DNA of 64,000 nucleotides from Paludibacter sp. (GTDB lineage: Bacteria; Bacteroidota; Bacteroidia; Bacteroidales; Paludibacteraceae). Shown one piece after another: positions 44,258 to 54,643 of the stretch. The DNA lies in the NCBI GenBank assembly GCA_019163375.1, contig JAFLKK010000008.1, positions 1-64,000 on the forward strand. The letters are read 5' to 3'. The notes under the pieces were generated by a model. That model was not told where the DNA came from. It saw only the letters and a program-made list of their open reading frames with translations, and did not search any database. The position numbers and the translations under genes are program-made. How positions within the stretch are numbered: position 1 is the first letter of the stretch; each line of letters starts with the position of its first letter.

Positions 44258-45148
44258 TTATATCCGAATCCAGTTATCCGGTACAACATCATCGTTTTCA
44301 AACAATCGCCACCACTTTTTAGGTGCAATAACCATCTTATCAGGATTCGTATTCAGCCAGGCTCCCCACCAACTAAAAGAACTATTGGCTATAATATTAT
44401 GTTTGCACTGACTCATCATATACATATCTTGCCACGAATCACTTACCGTATTGTGCTGCACGTACACTACATTATCCAATCTATAGTTTTCTTTTACCCA
44501 CTCTTTATCATCGGTAAAAACATAATAGCTGGGCGATTCAATTTCACTTTGAAGATAATCCATTGCAGCTCGGTAATATTCAGCAGTACAAACACCCGCA
44601 AATCCATTGCTGTATTGATCACTTAAATAATCGCCCCTTCTAATATGAATAGAGATACTATTTTGCGATTGTATGGACTTCGAGAGTTCAACTGTTAGAG
44701 GAGATAATAATGTTTGTTTAAACTGGAAGGACTCACGAACCAAGGAAGTAGCTCCATCAAAGAACCGCTCACTCTGCCACGTGCCCATAAAAAGTTGATG
44801 TTTATGCCTAAACTTAAAAACAGAGGGATAGAAAATAAAATTCTCGGGTACCTTTACCACCTCCACCCCAACACATCTAAATAATGAAGCTTTGAATCTG
44901 GCAGGGAACAGCCGTATTAAATTACTGTATTGCTTTAAACATGAACTTTGAATTCGAGACTTCCAACCGTCAAACTCTTGAATTTCGAATAACTTATCCA
45001 GTTCATAACCCTGATGCCCATAACCCTTAGAGTTCTTATTACGAGGAACAAATAAAACCGCTTTTTTGCCTTTCTGTCTTAATCCAACACAAAAGGCATA
45101 TATAAACATTTGGTTACCGAGACCACCGGTAAGTGCAACATATTTCAT
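44258..45148 (-). CDS. Alpha-1,2-fucosyltransferase (GT11) family
   Basis: 296 residues. GT11 motifs: MKYVALTGGLGNQMFIYAF at the start, SIHIRRGDYLSD (GDP-fucose binding), YVFTDDKEWVKENY, and NIIANSSFSWWGAWLN. Adds fucose (or a related deoxysugar) in alpha-1,2 linkage, giving a host-like fucosylated surface. A second family member is encoded at 54644-55489. Upstream spacing to the next GT2 gene is 62 bp. Confidence 0.92.
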   Translation of the reverse strand: MKYVALTGGLGNQMFIYAFCVGLRQKGKKAVLFVPRNKNSKGYGHQGYELDKLFEIQEFDGWKSRIQSSCLKQYSNLIRLFPARFKASLFRCVGVEVVKVPENFIFYPSVFKFRHKHQLFMGTWQSERFFDGATSLVRESFQFKQTLLSPLTVELSKSIQSQNSISIHIRRGDYLSDQYSNGFAGVCTAEYYRAAMDYLQSEIESPSYYVFTDDKEWVKENYRLDNVVYVQHNTVSDSWQDMYMMSQCKHNIIANSSFSWWGAWLNTNPDKMVIAPKKWWRLFENDDVVPDNWIRI

Positions 45149-45210
45149 TCTAAATCAATTTAACTTGAACGAATAAGACTAAATAAAAAAGACAAAAAGT
45201 TATTTTACTA

Positions 45211-46056
45211 TTATCTTCGAAAGCATTTGTCCCATTTAAACAATACTCTTTCAATCAACCAAAATATTTTACTAGTTATCCAATGTCGATTTATCCGTTT
45301 CATCTGTTCAATAGGAAATGACCACCTTTCATAGTCTTTTAAAACTGACATTGGTAGTATTTCTGTTAGTACTTTGAATCGTTCTTCTTTATCCAAACAT
45401 ACATTTACGCTGCTTATTCCGTTCATATCAAAGACAGTTACATCAATATCCTTATACTCAGGAATTACTCCATGTAAGGCAATAACTTGAAGATACCATT
45501 TCCAATCCGACACAATTCTTAACGACTCATCATACAAGCCATAAGTATCAAATAAGCTTCGTTTAATATAGGCAGAAGAATGATTCAGTGTTCCTGTATA
45601 AAAATCAAGCATTGTAGGTACTCTACCGGCAAAACCTTTATCCCTATGTATTCTTTTTGGAAGAGGTTTCAACATATTCCCATATAAAATTGAAGCCCTC
45701 ACCCCTCGTCCCTCGCCTTGAGGAGGGGGAAAAAGACAGGCTAACATTTTTTCAGTTACATCGTTTGAAGCCAACATATCTCCAGAGTTTAAAAACTGAA
45801 CGTATTCTCCCTTAGCCATGCGGATACCTTTGTTCATGGCATTATAAATACCAAAGTCCGATTCAGAAATCCATAAAAAATTTTCAATTGAAGAATTATC
45901 AAACTGCTTTATGACCTCAACGCTTCCATCAGTTGAATTTCCATCTACAACGATATATTCAAAATCGATAGAGGTTTGACTAAAAATACTATCCATGGTT
46001 TTTTTAAGACCGGAAGCGTTATTGTAGTTTATAGTAATTATGGTGAGTCTAGACAT
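45211..46056 (-). CDS. Glycosyltransferase family 2 with in-frame REP insert
   Basis: 281 residues. GT-A: LTIITINYNNASGLKKTMDSIFSQT, EYIVVDGNSTDGS, GIYNAMNKGIRMAKGEYVQFLNSGD. Residues about 108-120 (FPPPQGEGRGVRA) come from a C-rich hairpin repeat (45696-45735) that recurs in this phylum's genomes, inserted without frame loss between CL and SILYGNM. Sugar unknown. Confidence 0.92.
   Translation of the reverse strand: MSRLTIITINYNNASGLKKTMDSIFSQTSIDFEYIVVDGNSTDGSVEVIKQFDNSSIENFLWISESDFGIYNAMNKGIRMAKGEYVQFLNSGDMLASNDVTEKMLACLFPPPQGEGRGVRASILYGNMLKPLPKRIHRDKGFAGRVPTMLDFYTGTLNHSSAYIKRSLFDTYGLYDESLRIVSDWKWYLQVIALHGVIPEYKDIDVTVFDMNGISSVNVCLDKEERFKVLTEILPMSVLKDYERWSFPIEQMKRINRHWITSKIFWLIERVLFKWDKCFRR
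45696..45735. repeat. REP-like GC-rich hairpin inside the GT2 gene
   Basis: CCCCT...CCTC-gcctt-GAGG-AGGGG. It stands out from the AT-rich surroundings and is read as PPPQGEGRGVR. Confidence 0.8.
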
Positions 46057-46061
46057 ATATA

Positions 46062-47327
46062 TTATTCTTCAACTATCTTATTATAAAGAAATAAATATTT
46101 ATTACTTGAATCCATCAGACTGTATTCGATTTCCACACCTTCTTGAGCCGTAACAGACAAATTTCTGTCAAAATTATTTTCGAGACACCAAACAATTCCA
46201 TTCGCCAAATCATTTGTATCAAAATGATTAGCTAAATATCCGTTTTGTTTGTGATGAATCAAATCGCTATTTCCACCAATATCAAAACCAACTACAGGCG
46301 TGCCACAAGACAGGCTTTCTAAAATTGCATTCGAGAAATTCTCTGATCGAGAAGGGACAATAACCACATCGGCCGAGTTATAAATTTGCACTAGTTTATT
46401 TTCATCCCTTATGATTCCCATATAAGTTGTGGGGAAACCAAAATTCAACTCATAGGAAGGCTGCTCAGCCCCAAAAACAAGTAATTCAATATGGTTATCA
46501 TCATTCTGTTTCAACTGTTTTAATGCATCAATCAATAAATCAAACCCTTTGTTGCTATCGCTGGTAGCATTCACAGCTCCAAATAACAAATAGCATTTAT
46601 CGGCATTCAGTCCGAGATTTTCTCTGGCCTCTGAAACAGAAAAAGGCTTATACAACTGTGTGTTTATACCATTAGGAATAACCGAAAGTGGAAAGCCAGA
46701 AAACAAACTACTTTTGGCCGCACAGCCCCCCAACCATTTACTTGGTGTGACTATATGAAGATCAATTTTATTATATATTTTATTTTTTGTCTTCCAAATT
46801 TGGTTCGTAAAGTCTTTTGGATTATCGGAATGTAACATGGGACAACATCCGCAATTCTTTTCATATCGTTTGCAATCGTAAAAGAAATGACAAATACCGG
46901 TAAATGCCCAACTATCGTGCAAAGTCCAAACAATTGGCTTATTAATCTTTGTTAGTTCATGCAAGTCGAGAAAGCGATTTGCCACAAAGTGAAGATGCAA
47001 TATATCAAAGTTAACACTTCGAATGGCTCGTAATAATGAAATTGAATCTAAATCATTCAAAAAAACAGATTCCCGGTCAGCAGGGTATTTCTTCCATTTT
47101 TGTTTACGAATTCTGTTTTTTATTTTCCAAATAAGTTTATCCAGCTTTCCTATCCATCCTTTTCGTTCAAAATCCAGACAGGATATTACATCCGGATCAT
47201 TTGTAGCCTTATCACGTACAAGCATTTTCACAGCAACACCTTCGTTACGCAAACTTACAAAAAGTCGATAGGCTGCTATAGCAGCACCTCCATTTGTATC
47301 AGAACTGTTTAGAAAAAGTATTTTCAT
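46062..47327 (-). CDS. Glycosyltransferase family 4
   Basis: 421 residues. GT-B: MKILFLNSSDTNGGAAIAAYRLFVSLRN, DILHLHFVANRFLDL, PIVWTLHDSWAFTGICHFFYDC with a Cys-rich stretch (CHFFYDCKRYEKNCGCCPML) known from this GT4 subgroup, and SENFSNAILESLSCGTPVVGFDIGG. Overlaps the start of the gene to its left... its own start (47327) overlaps the stop of the polysaccharide deacetylase gene by 4 bp. Sugar unknown. Confidence 0.93.
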   Translation of the reverse strand: MKILFLNSSDTNGGAAIAAYRLFVSLRNEGVAVKMLVRDKATNDPDVISCLDFERKGWIGKLDKLIWKIKNRIRKQKWKKYPADRESVFLNDLDSISLLRAIRSVNFDILHLHFVANRFLDLHELTKINKPIVWTLHDSWAFTGICHFFYDCKRYEKNCGCCPMLHSDNPKDFTNQIWKTKNKIYNKIDLHIVTPSKWLGGCAAKSSLFSGFPLSVIPNGINTQLYKPFSVSEARENLGLNADKCYLLFGAVNATSDSNKGFDLLIDALKQLKQNDDNHIELLVFGAEQPSYELNFGFPTTYMGIIRDENKLVQIYNSADVVIVPSRSENFSNAILESLSCGTPVVGFDIGGNSDLIHHKQNGYLANHFDTNDLANGIVWCLENNFDRNLSVTAQEGVEIEYSLMDSSNKYLFLYNKIVEE

Positions 47328-48253
47328 TTTGTCTCCACTAACATCGTTCTGTTCAACCTAAATAAATCTTTATCTTGTTTCCTTATCACACCTCCATTAG
47401 CATAGATTGCTGAAATAAATCCCGACAGTTTTACAGCATCTACAACTTGTTCATTCACTTCAAAACTAGTTCCAAATGGATACGCAAAATGTACTATTTT
47501 CTGTTGAATCTTTTTCTCTAGAATTATCTTACTTTCTATTATTTCTTTACTCAATTCGTTTTTAGATAATTCTGATAACCTCCGGTGTGTTATAGTATGA
47601 GCGCCAATAGTACATAGAGAACTTTTAGACATTTGCTGTATTTGATTCCATGATAACATCAGTTCTTCCGAATATTTCCCAAAATTCAATGTATAGTGAG
47701 AAAGTAATTCACGCAACTGATTATCAAAATCTATAGTGAGGAGTTCTAGTATAATCTTCCTTATTGCCAAAAATGAGCTTTCCTTTTCCGTACTACTTTC
47801 ACAACTAAAACACATTCCATTGGATAACTTAACCGAATTATTATTAATTATTATATCTTCCAGTTGATACCACCACAGTAGCGAAAAGCGATCTATAAAA
47901 CCGGTAGAAATATAAACAATAAATGGAATATTGTATTTTTGAAAAATGGGAAATGCATAGGTATAATTATCTGCATATCCATCGTCAAGTGTAAATACAA
48001 TAAAGGGCTTGGTCAATTTAATCTTTTTTTCTAAAACTGCAACCGCCTGATCGATGGATAAAAATTCATATTGATCCAATCGCTCCAAAATGAATTGCTC
48101 TAAAAATTCAGGAGTAACTTTCATATTCTCATTCAATGAAAGCTTGTTCGTTTCAAACGGGTGTACGCGATGCAGCATGTATATAGTCCCTATAGGTTTG
48201 TTATATACCAGATTAAATAATGTTTTAAATTTTCGTCTAATAAGCTTTATCAT
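47324..48253 (-). CDS. Polysaccharide deacetylase family protein
   Basis: 309 residues. NodB-like motifs: FIVFTLDDGYADNYTYAFPIFQKYNIPFIVYISTGFI (motif 1 with DD) and CTIGAHTITHRRLSELS (motif 2, H-x3-H type), then FAYPFGTSFEV. Probably deacetylates an N-acetyl sugar of the glycan or acts on a lipid-linked intermediate. 4-bp overlaps with both neighbours (47324-47327 and 48250-48253) indicate tight translational coupling. Confidence 0.92.
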   Translation of the reverse strand: MIKLIRRKFKTLFNLVYNKPIGTIYMLHRVHPFETNKLSLNENMKVTPEFLEQFILERLDQYEFLSIDQAVAVLEKKIKLTKPFIVFTLDDGYADNYTYAFPIFQKYNIPFIVYISTGFIDRFSLLWWYQLEDIIINNNSVKLSNGMCFSCESSTEKESSFLAIRKIILELLTIDFDNQLRELLSHYTLNFGKYSEELMLSWNQIQQMSKSSLCTIGAHTITHRRLSELSKNELSKEIIESKIILEKKIQQKIVHFAYPFGTSFEVNEQVVDAVKLSGFISAIYANGGVIRKQDKDLFRLNRTMLVETK

Positions 48254-48930
48254 TTTACAGCCCTTATCCCAATAATTAATTGAAAGTTATTATCTTCCTG
48301 CATCAATTTCTTTACACTCAAAATATCTTCAACAGCCAAGCCTTGTATAAAAGCTGTAGCTGCTAAAGCATTACCATAAATTTTTATTTCGACATGCCCT
48401 TCACCGAACACTTCCTCAAACATTTTTCGAATAGACAAGTCGGTGAAGCGCCAATAATCACCCCATCTATCCATATCATACCTGGATATCTGTGATAAAC
48501 CGGCTACAGTTCCTAAAAAAATACCTCCATCTGTAAGTAATTTATGACAACTAACTATAGCTGACTTTACATCGTAAATAAAATTCAGGGTTTGCGTGCA
48601 AATAAAACAATCAGTAATGCCCTCAGGTAAGTCATGAGGAGCTGATAAGTCTCCTACAATTGTTGCTTGGTTGTTGGATTTGTCAAAATGTAAAACCTGG
48701 CTGTCATCCACACTGATTCCAAATTTCTTTGTATAAGTAGATTCAGCTATTTCAAGAACTTTTCCTTTAATATCCACATTGTGAGCATTAAGAAAATGTT
48801 CAATATAAAGTCTATCAATAGGAACTCCCCTATCTAAACCAAATATATTACTTACTGGCTTTGTTGAAAACAAATTAATGTAAAGATATTTGATACCTAA
48901 CTTTATTCTTATTTTATTTATAATTTTCAT
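48250..48930 (-). CDS. SAM-dependent methyltransferase-like protein
   Basis: 226 residues. Class I MTase pattern: VLEIAESTYTKKFG, LHFDKSNNQATIVGDL, DCFICTQTLNFIYDVKSAIVSCHKLLTDGGIFLGTVAGLSQ. The glycine-rich motif I is degenerate (EIAESTYT), so SAM binding should be checked. In glycan loci such genes methylate terminal sugars. Overlaps the deacetylase gene by 4 bp. Confidence 0.8.
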   Translation of the reverse strand: MKIINKIRIKLGIKYLYINLFSTKPVSNIFGLDRGVPIDRLYIEHFLNAHNVDIKGKVLEIAESTYTKKFGISVDDSQVLHFDKSNNQATIVGDLSAPHDLPEGITDCFICTQTLNFIYDVKSAIVSCHKLLTDGGIFLGTVAGLSQISRYDMDRWGDYWRFTDLSIRKMFEEVFGEGHVEIKIYGNALAATAFIQGLAVEDILSVKKLMQEDNNFQLIIGIRAVK

Positions 48931-48972
48931 GCAACAAGCATTTTTTGTTTACTGAAATAGTCAGTATCAATT

Positions 48973-49944
48973 TTAATCATAAATTTTCTTTTTAATCGTA
49001 AAAATATTCTTACCTCCAAACAATCTACTTAGTCGATTAAGTCCTTTTTGCCAAATTGGTCTTTTGCGGGAACAAAATGCATTATAGAAAGCATTAACAA
49101 TACGTTTATCCTCGTAAATAACTGATAATAGTCTAGGGGATTCTAAAGCCTGATTTAGATTAAACCTCCATATTTCATTTGAATCCAAATGATGAATACC
49201 TGAACCATCACCTCCTATATTATCTACATAGGAATACCGTGGAATAATAGATACTGAATGATTTATAAAATGATTATATGTAAACTGAATATCCCATGCA
49301 TCACTTCTACCAGCAACCTGATCCAATAACATTGGAATCAAATCATCCCCACCTCTCGAATAACTTTCTAAAAGTTCCTTGTTTTGCAAAAAGTCTGGAA
49401 TAAAATCTAAATTCCAATCAATCAGATTCCAGCGATCCCTCCACGTTGCCCAACCGGAATTCAATTGACGTAATGAAACAAAAACATCATATTCATAATC
49501 ATTTGGCAATAGCATCCTATTTTGAGGTAAATTCATTCCGCTGATAGAAAATACGGCCTTTTTGTTCCGATAGAATTCGAGACATTTATTCATAAAGAGT
49601 AAAAAATATTGTGATGTAACAATATCATCTTCCAATACGATAGCTGCATCATTACGTCCCAAAACATTTGTTATACCCTGAATAATTGAGTCTCTACAAC
49701 CTATATTTCTGTCTGCAAAATGAAGTTCAACAGTTTTGCACCAAAGCTCCTTTTGAACTACTTCATGTACTTGATTAATTAGTTTTATTTGTTCCTCTGT
49801 GGCATTGATCTTAGGTCCATCAACATAAATAATTAATTCACTTTGATTAGCTAGTTCATTCCGTTTTAATGCTTGCAACACTTGCTCTGTATGCCATGGA
49901 CGGTTGTAGGCAAACAGTATTATTGGTGCTAATTTTTCTTTCAT
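48973..49944 (-). CDS. GT-A-fold glycosyltransferase-like protein
   Basis: 323 residues. PIILFAYNRPWHTEQVLQALKRNE at the start and AAIVLEDDIVTSQYFLLFMNKCLEFY with an EDD metal site resemble GNT-I/GT2-related sugar transferases common in surface-glycan loci. Then GWATWRDRWNLIDW. Sugar and acceptor unknown. The next gene upstream begins 1 bp past it. Confidence 0.85.
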   Translation of the reverse strand: MKEKLAPIILFAYNRPWHTEQVLQALKRNELANQSELIIYVDGPKINATEEQIKLINQVHEVVQKELWCKTVELHFADRNIGCRDSIIQGITNVLGRNDAAIVLEDDIVTSQYFLLFMNKCLEFYRNKKAVFSISGMNLPQNRMLLPNDYEYDVFVSLRQLNSGWATWRDRWNLIDWNLDFIPDFLQNKELLESYSRGGDDLIPMLLDQVAGRSDAWDIQFTYNHFINHSVSIIPRYSYVDNIGGDGSGIHHLDSNEIWRFNLNQALESPRLLSVIYEDKRIVNAFYNAFCSRKRPIWQKGLNRLSRLFGGKNIFTIKKKIYD

Positions 49945-49945
49945 A

Positions 49946-50863
49946 TTATAGCCAAGAGTTTGTTTTTTTGCAATTTTGAATTTTACTGTATTCTATTTGT
50001 CTTCTCAGTTTCCAAATATAAACACTTTCATTAAATAATACTTTGGCTGAATGAAAATTAATCTTAAGACCCTTCAATAAAGCATTTCTCATATTATATC
50101 TAATAAACCTACTTACTGATTCATTTTTATTTATATCTGTAAATCTCACTAATAAACAATTTTTTGAAGTCAGGTCAATGTAAGTTTTCTGAATCTCACG
50201 CCTTTCTGTATCATGACAAACACTCATCTTTGGACAAATTCCTATTTTTAAGCCATGATATTTAATTCGTAGCATATAATTATCATCCTCACCATAATGA
50301 AAAAAGATTGGATCAAATCCTCCCACTGTTACCAAAGTCTTTCGGGGTAAAAGCCATGCAGCTGCATTTACATATTGGGTTTCATAAATATCCCTAGTTC
50401 TTCTAAAATACAAGTCGTTAATTAAGTCGCTTGTTGTAATGCGATAATCTGCAATATAATGCATTAATCCTTTTTCTATTGCTGTTTTATTGGCATTCAA
50501 ATGCATTGGACTTAGAATTCCATATTCGGTATTTTCTTTATATATTCTTACTAACTCGTTTATAGTATCCGGCTCTATCCATGCATCCTGATTTAACAGA
50601 AATACATAATCAGCACCCTGATCTAAAGCGTACCGCAACCCTTTATTATTTCCTTGACCAAAACCCAAATTAATTTTGGATTCAATCAAATATACTTCAG
50701 GAAATTCTGAATGAATATAGCTAACAGTATTATCAGTAGAAGCATTATCAACTACCACAATCTGCACAGGGATTGAAGATTGGCGTAAACTTTGGAAACA
50801 ACGGTCATACCATTGTTTGCCATTAAAGGTAACTATGATTACAAAAAGTTTTTCTATTTCCAT
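49946..50863 (-). CDS. Glycosyltransferase family 2 (rhamnosyltransferase-like)
   Basis: 305 residues. GT-A of the WbbL-like group: [98 protein letters not shown]. The 10-bp overlap with the acyltransferase gene implies coupled translation. Rhamnose as donor sugar is only a family guess. Confidence 0.92.
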   Translation of the reverse strand: MEIEKLFVIIVTFNGKQWYDRCFQSLRQSSIPVQIVVVDNASTDNTVSYIHSEFPEVYLIESKINLGFGQGNNKGLRYALDQGADYVFLLNQDAWIEPDTINELVRIYKENTEYGILSPMHLNANKTAIEKGLMHYIADYRITTSDLINDLYFRRTRDIYETQYVNAAAWLLPRKTLVTVGGFDPIFFHYGEDDNYMLRIKYHGLKIGICPKMSVCHDTERREIQKTYIDLTSKNCLLVRFTDINKNESVSRFIRYNMRNALLKGLKINFHSAKVLFNESVYIWKLRRQIEYSKIQNCKKTNSWL

Positions 50864-51525
50864 TCAACGTTATCTTTTATAACTTTTGCAGGATTTCCGG
50901 CAACTACTGTTTTTGCAGGAACATCTTTCACCACAACCGAACTTGCGGCTATAATGGCGCCATCACCGATTGTTACACCTTTAAGTATTAATGCATTTTT
51001 ACCAATCCACACATGGTTACCAATAATTATTGGTTTTGATATTTCTTTTGCAATACCATTTTCATAGACCGCATGGTTATCTGAGTCCTGAATGCGAACA
51101 TCATCCGATATATATGTACCACTACCTATTTCAATATAATTAAAGCAGTTTATTATCGTGTTTGTATTAGCAAACCCCTGCCCTTTAATAAGCATTTTTG
51201 CATTTGGAGCTAAATATATCGAGGCGCCCTGGTATAGTCCAAAATCATTTTCAATAATTAATTCGGAATTTTTACACAGAATAAATTCAGAAAGATTTCT
51301 TCTCTTTCTCCAATCCGTCCAGGAATTATTGATGGAGAAAGTACCTTTTATAATTTTTAGTTTTGCACCGTTTTCAATTCTGATATTACATTTTGGATAT
51401 ATATGGAAAGATACATTATTTTGTATCTTTAATTTTCTCCTGTAATAATATGAACTTAATACATCTAGATCGAATATTTTCTTAATATTTTTGCTTATTT
51501 TATTTCTTATATTGTTGAATTTCAT
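50854..51525 (-). CDS. Acyltransferase of the left-handed beta-helix type
   Basis: 223 residues. Hexapeptide repeats in the C-terminal half: [62 protein letters not shown], the hallmark of maltose/galactoside O-acetyltransferase-like enzymes; H in SDNH is the likely catalytic base. Probably O-acetylates the glycan using acetyl-CoA. The N-terminus is basic and variable. Confidence 0.92.
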   Translation of the reverse strand: MKFNNIRNKISKNIKKIFDLDVLSSYYYRRKLKIQNNVSFHIYPKCNIRIENGAKLKIIKGTFSINNSWTDWRKRRNLSEFILCKNSELIIENDFGLYQGASIYLAPNAKMLIKGQGFANTNTIINCFNYIEIGSGTYISDDVRIQDSDNHAVYENGIAKEISKPIIIGNHVWIGKNALILKGVTIGDGAIIAASSVVVKDVPAKTVVAGNPAKVIKDNVEWK

Positions 51526-51536
51526 TTTATACTATT

Positions 51537-52526
51537 TTAGTTTGCAAAAATACTCTTTATTTGAGTTATAAAGTTTTCTTCCAACAATGATACTTTAGAT
51601 TTAAAGTAGGTGAAATCGTTCAAACACTTGTCATAATTTAAAAGTATATATTCAATTTTAGAATTCACTTCGTTCAAATTATTATAATCTATAATTTTAT
51701 AATCGTCCGGGATTGCAATATCAAAATCATTTTCGGACGCATTTCGTCGTCCTATTAATATACAACATCCAAAATAAACTGCTTCTTTAGGCATTCGTTC
51801 CGGGCCCCCAAAATGTCCAAAATCAATATACAGTTTTGCATTCTTATATGATTCAATTAATTCATTTGGAGTCATTTTCGTCAAAGCCTTAAATTGGAAA
51901 CGATTTTCTTCAAGCAATTTACTCATTATTTCAGAAGGTTTAGCCGGGTTATAAAGCACAATATTATTTCGCTCATAATCAGTTTGACTTCTACTTTCCA
52001 GAAAAACCTTACTAATTGGTTCAACTAAATAAAATGGATTTTTGATTCCCAAGCTTAAAACATATTCATAAGCATACTTTGAGCCGCACACATGAGTGCA
52101 ATCATCTAATTTAAAATTACAGTAAGTTGAAATATTTGTTCCCTTTCCGAATAGTTTTTTAAGTTTATATCTAAATAATATTTTATTTGTCAGTGGCTTA
52201 TAATCAAACCAGTTTACGCTTAACCACCAAATATATTTTTTAATACTTACAAAACCATTAAGCATTATGGTGCTTGATTCAGCAGTAATCAGGATATTTT
52301 CGCTAAAATCTTCAATTTCTGATATAAGCTTGCGTTTTATACCATAATTGCTATATACATCAGGCATTGGGTCTAATCCCTCTGTTGTATTAAAGTAAGT
52401 AATGTAGACATCCAGGCCAACTTGACTCATATAATAGCACAACTGATGAAGCGCTTCAGGACCACCGGACTGAAGATTGGCAATGCATAATATATAAATC
52501 TCACCTTTCATATTGAACTTATACAA
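51537..52526 (-). CDS. GT-B-like glycosyltransferase, unassigned family
   Basis: 329 residues; the start could also be the ATG six codons in (MKGEIYIL). GT-B-like features: ILCIANLQSGGPEALHQLCYYMSQVGLDVYITYFN and YKNAKLYIDFGHFGGPERMPKEAVYFGCCILIGRR, which has the GT4-like donor-site order (GxxExMPKEAV). Seen in capsule loci of the phylum, often annotated as hypothetical. Sugar unknown. AT-rich, like the whole 47-56 kb block. Confidence 0.7.
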   Translation of the reverse strand: MYKFNMKGEIYILCIANLQSGGPEALHQLCYYMSQVGLDVYITYFNTTEGLDPMPDVYSNYGIKRKLISEIEDFSENILITAESSTIMLNGFVSIKKYIWWLSVNWFDYKPLTNKILFRYKLKKLFGKGTNISTYCNFKLDDCTHVCGSKYAYEYVLSLGIKNPFYLVEPISKVFLESRSQTDYERNNIVLYNPAKPSEIMSKLLEENRFQFKALTKMTPNELIESYKNAKLYIDFGHFGGPERMPKEAVYFGCCILIGRRNASENDFDIAIPDDYKIIDYNNLNEVNSKIEYILLNYDKCLNDFTYFKSKVSLLEENFITQIKSIFAN

Positions 52527-52552
52527 TTATAGTTTATTACATCATTGGATTA

Positions 52553-53488
52553 TCAAATTTTTCTCAAATATATACTACCTCCAGCTCCCCTTAGATCTTT
52601 ATTATTTCCATTAAACCTTCTGTCCCATTCGGATAACGGTAAAAAATCCAAATCAATATTCGGGTTGTTCTGATTCACTATGCTATTTAGCCAAAAACAA
52701 ATTTCAAAAGATTTGTTATACATAAGAAAGGCTCTTAATAGATAGGCTTCATTCCAAAATACATTATTTTTAACTAGATCTTCAGTATATTCAAATGGGT
52801 ATCTAATATCATGAAAATGAATATAAACTCCAGAGTTTAAAATCGGAACAATTTTAAATAAAATTGTATGCAAATCACTCCCAATTTTGGATACATGAGA
52901 AGTGTCAACAAATAAAAAATCATCTTTAGTTAGTTTTTTAAAGATATTTATATCAACCTGTTGAATAGGCTTTTCAATAAGAACGTAATTTGTTTCTTCA
53001 TTGGGCAATAAATTCAGTTTTAACACTGCAAGATCTATATCAATAAAAGTAAAGTCCTTTATCGTTTTATTTAGATATAAATCATTGGTATCAAGCATAA
53101 GTGCTGATGAGTTCCCAGATCCAATTTCTATAATCTTTTCAGGTTTTACCTCTCTTAAAAAATAATGTAAAATAGGAGCATCATCAAATGAAAATGAATC
53201 ATTTTCAATATCGAATCTTAGCTGTTTACTTAATACAAATGGTTCTTCGTTAAAAAGAATTCTGAATTTTTCTAAAAATACAATCTGTCTATTAATATCA
53301 AAATCTATCCCAAATAAATCATCTTTTCTTGAAAATATATCATCATTTATCAACTTAACATCATCAATCAAAGGTATTACGCTGTAATAATGCCCAGTGC
53401 TAAAGGCCTCAACTTGAGTAATATTCATTTTTTTTTCAGGGAATATTATTTTGAATAATGTTTTGAATTTTCTAATTATGATTTTCAT
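52553..53488 (-). CDS. Class I SAM-dependent methyltransferase
   Basis: About 311 residues from the ATG at 53486-53488 (MKIIIRKFKTLFKIIF); an in-frame ATG 14 codons earlier is less likely. The SAM motif is IIEIGSGNSSALML, with FIDIDLAVLKLN and DFLFVDTSHVSKIGSDL, typical of the Methyltransf_24 group. Modifies an unknown acceptor of the glycan locus. The N-terminal basic/hydrophobic stretch recalls its neighbour at 47324 (MIKLIRRKFKTLF). Confidence 0.85.
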   Translation of the reverse strand: MKIIIRKFKTLFKIIFPEKKMNITQVEAFSTGHYYSVIPLIDDVKLINDDIFSRKDDLFGIDFDINRQIVFLEKFRILFNEEPFVLSKQLRFDIENDSFSFDDAPILHYFLREVKPEKIIEIGSGNSSALMLDTNDLYLNKTIKDFTFIDIDLAVLKLNLLPNEETNYVLIEKPIQQVDINIFKKLTKDDFLFVDTSHVSKIGSDLHTILFKIVPILNSGVYIHFHDIRYPFEYTEDLVKNNVFWNEAYLLRAFLMYNKSFEICFWLNSIVNQNNPNIDLDFLPLSEWDRRFNGNNKDLRGAGGSIYLRKI

Positions 53489-53583
53489 ATTATGTTTATA
53501 GTCAATTATAACGGTATTAAATGTGAGCATTTCAGCATTTTCGAGAAATCAGATTGAAAATTAGCGAAATTTCGGATATAAAT

Positions 53584-54609
53584 TTATACTCGGTTATTAT
53601 TCTTTGAAAATTGAATCTTGTATAGAATTCCTATTGTAATATTTATAAAACGTCTAAAAAATGATGGCAGTCTATTTTTATTAAACTTATCCATTAATTT
53701 AATGTTAATAATTGACAAAGTCCAAAGCTTGTACTCATATTCACAAGTAATCCCCTTCTTCATTATTATTTTATCCTCCTTTCCAAATATTATAGGCAGG
53801 ATATATGTGAAGTTATTTTCATTAGCTAAAGTTAAATTATAATAATATTGATAAAATATAACATTGTAAAAGTATCTATTAAAAAAAATCTCTTTCACAA
53901 AAAATGTATTCAGTTCACGACAAATGTTTGATCGATCAAATAAATTCTTCTCTTTAATATTTGTACAAATAGATCCTTCTCGATGTTGGCGATAATTACA
54001 TATTAAAATATTAAATCCACAAAATTTTCTGGTGTAAAAAAAAATATACATTGAAAAAAGAATATCTTCGTGGTATAATCCTTTTTTAAAAATTAAACTG
54101 TTTTGTTCAAGAAAGGACTTTTTGTATACATATAACCACACATTATAATATGGATAGAAACCATTATCCCTATAAAAATCAACAAAAAAGTTTATTCCAG
54201 TTTTTACTGAATTGTTCACTTTAAAGGATGGAATATAGACAGTATTTCCATTAGTCAGTGCATTAAATCCAATTACTTCAACATCTACTTTTTTGACTGA
54301 TTGTAAAATTTCAGAAACTGCGCCAGGTAATAGATAATCATCACTGTCGAGAAAATATAAATATTTTCCCTTTGCATTTTTCATTCCAGTATTGCGGGCA
54401 TCGCTCAACCCCGCGTTTACTTGATCAAAAATAATTAACGCAGGGTATCTTTGTTGATATTCTGAAAGTATCTGTCTCGAATTATCTGTAGAACCATCAT
54501 TCACTATTATTATTTCACAATCAGTAAGTTCCTGTATAATAACAGAATCGAGACATTCGGCTAAGTATGCCTCAACGTTGTAAACGGGTATGATGATGGA
54601 TAAAATCAT
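53584..54609 (-). CDS. Glycosyltransferase family 2
   Basis: 341 residues. GT-A: LSIIIPVYNVEAYLAECLDSVIIQELTDCEIIIVNDGSTDNSRQIL, NAGLSDARNTGMKNAKGKYLYFLDSDDYLLPGA (DSDD metal site), and HEDILFS. Very AT-rich. Inverting transferase, sugar unknown. Confidence 0.93.
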   Translation of the reverse strand: MILSIIIPVYNVEAYLAECLDSVIIQELTDCEIIIVNDGSTDNSRQILSEYQQRYPALIIFDQVNAGLSDARNTGMKNAKGKYLYFLDSDDYLLPGAVSEILQSVKKVDVEVIGFNALTNGNTVYIPSFKVNNSVKTGINFFVDFYRDNGFYPYYNVWLYVYKKSFLEQNSLIFKKGLYHEDILFSMYIFFYTRKFCGFNILICNYRQHREGSICTNIKEKNLFDRSNICRELNTFFVKEIFFNRYFYNVIFYQYYYNLTLANENNFTYILPIIFGKEDKIIMKKGITCEYEYKLWTLSIINIKLMDKFNKNRLPSFFRRFINITIGILYKIQFSKNNNRV

Positions 54610-54643
54610 TGATTATACTTTATTTTTTGCAATTTGTTTAAAA

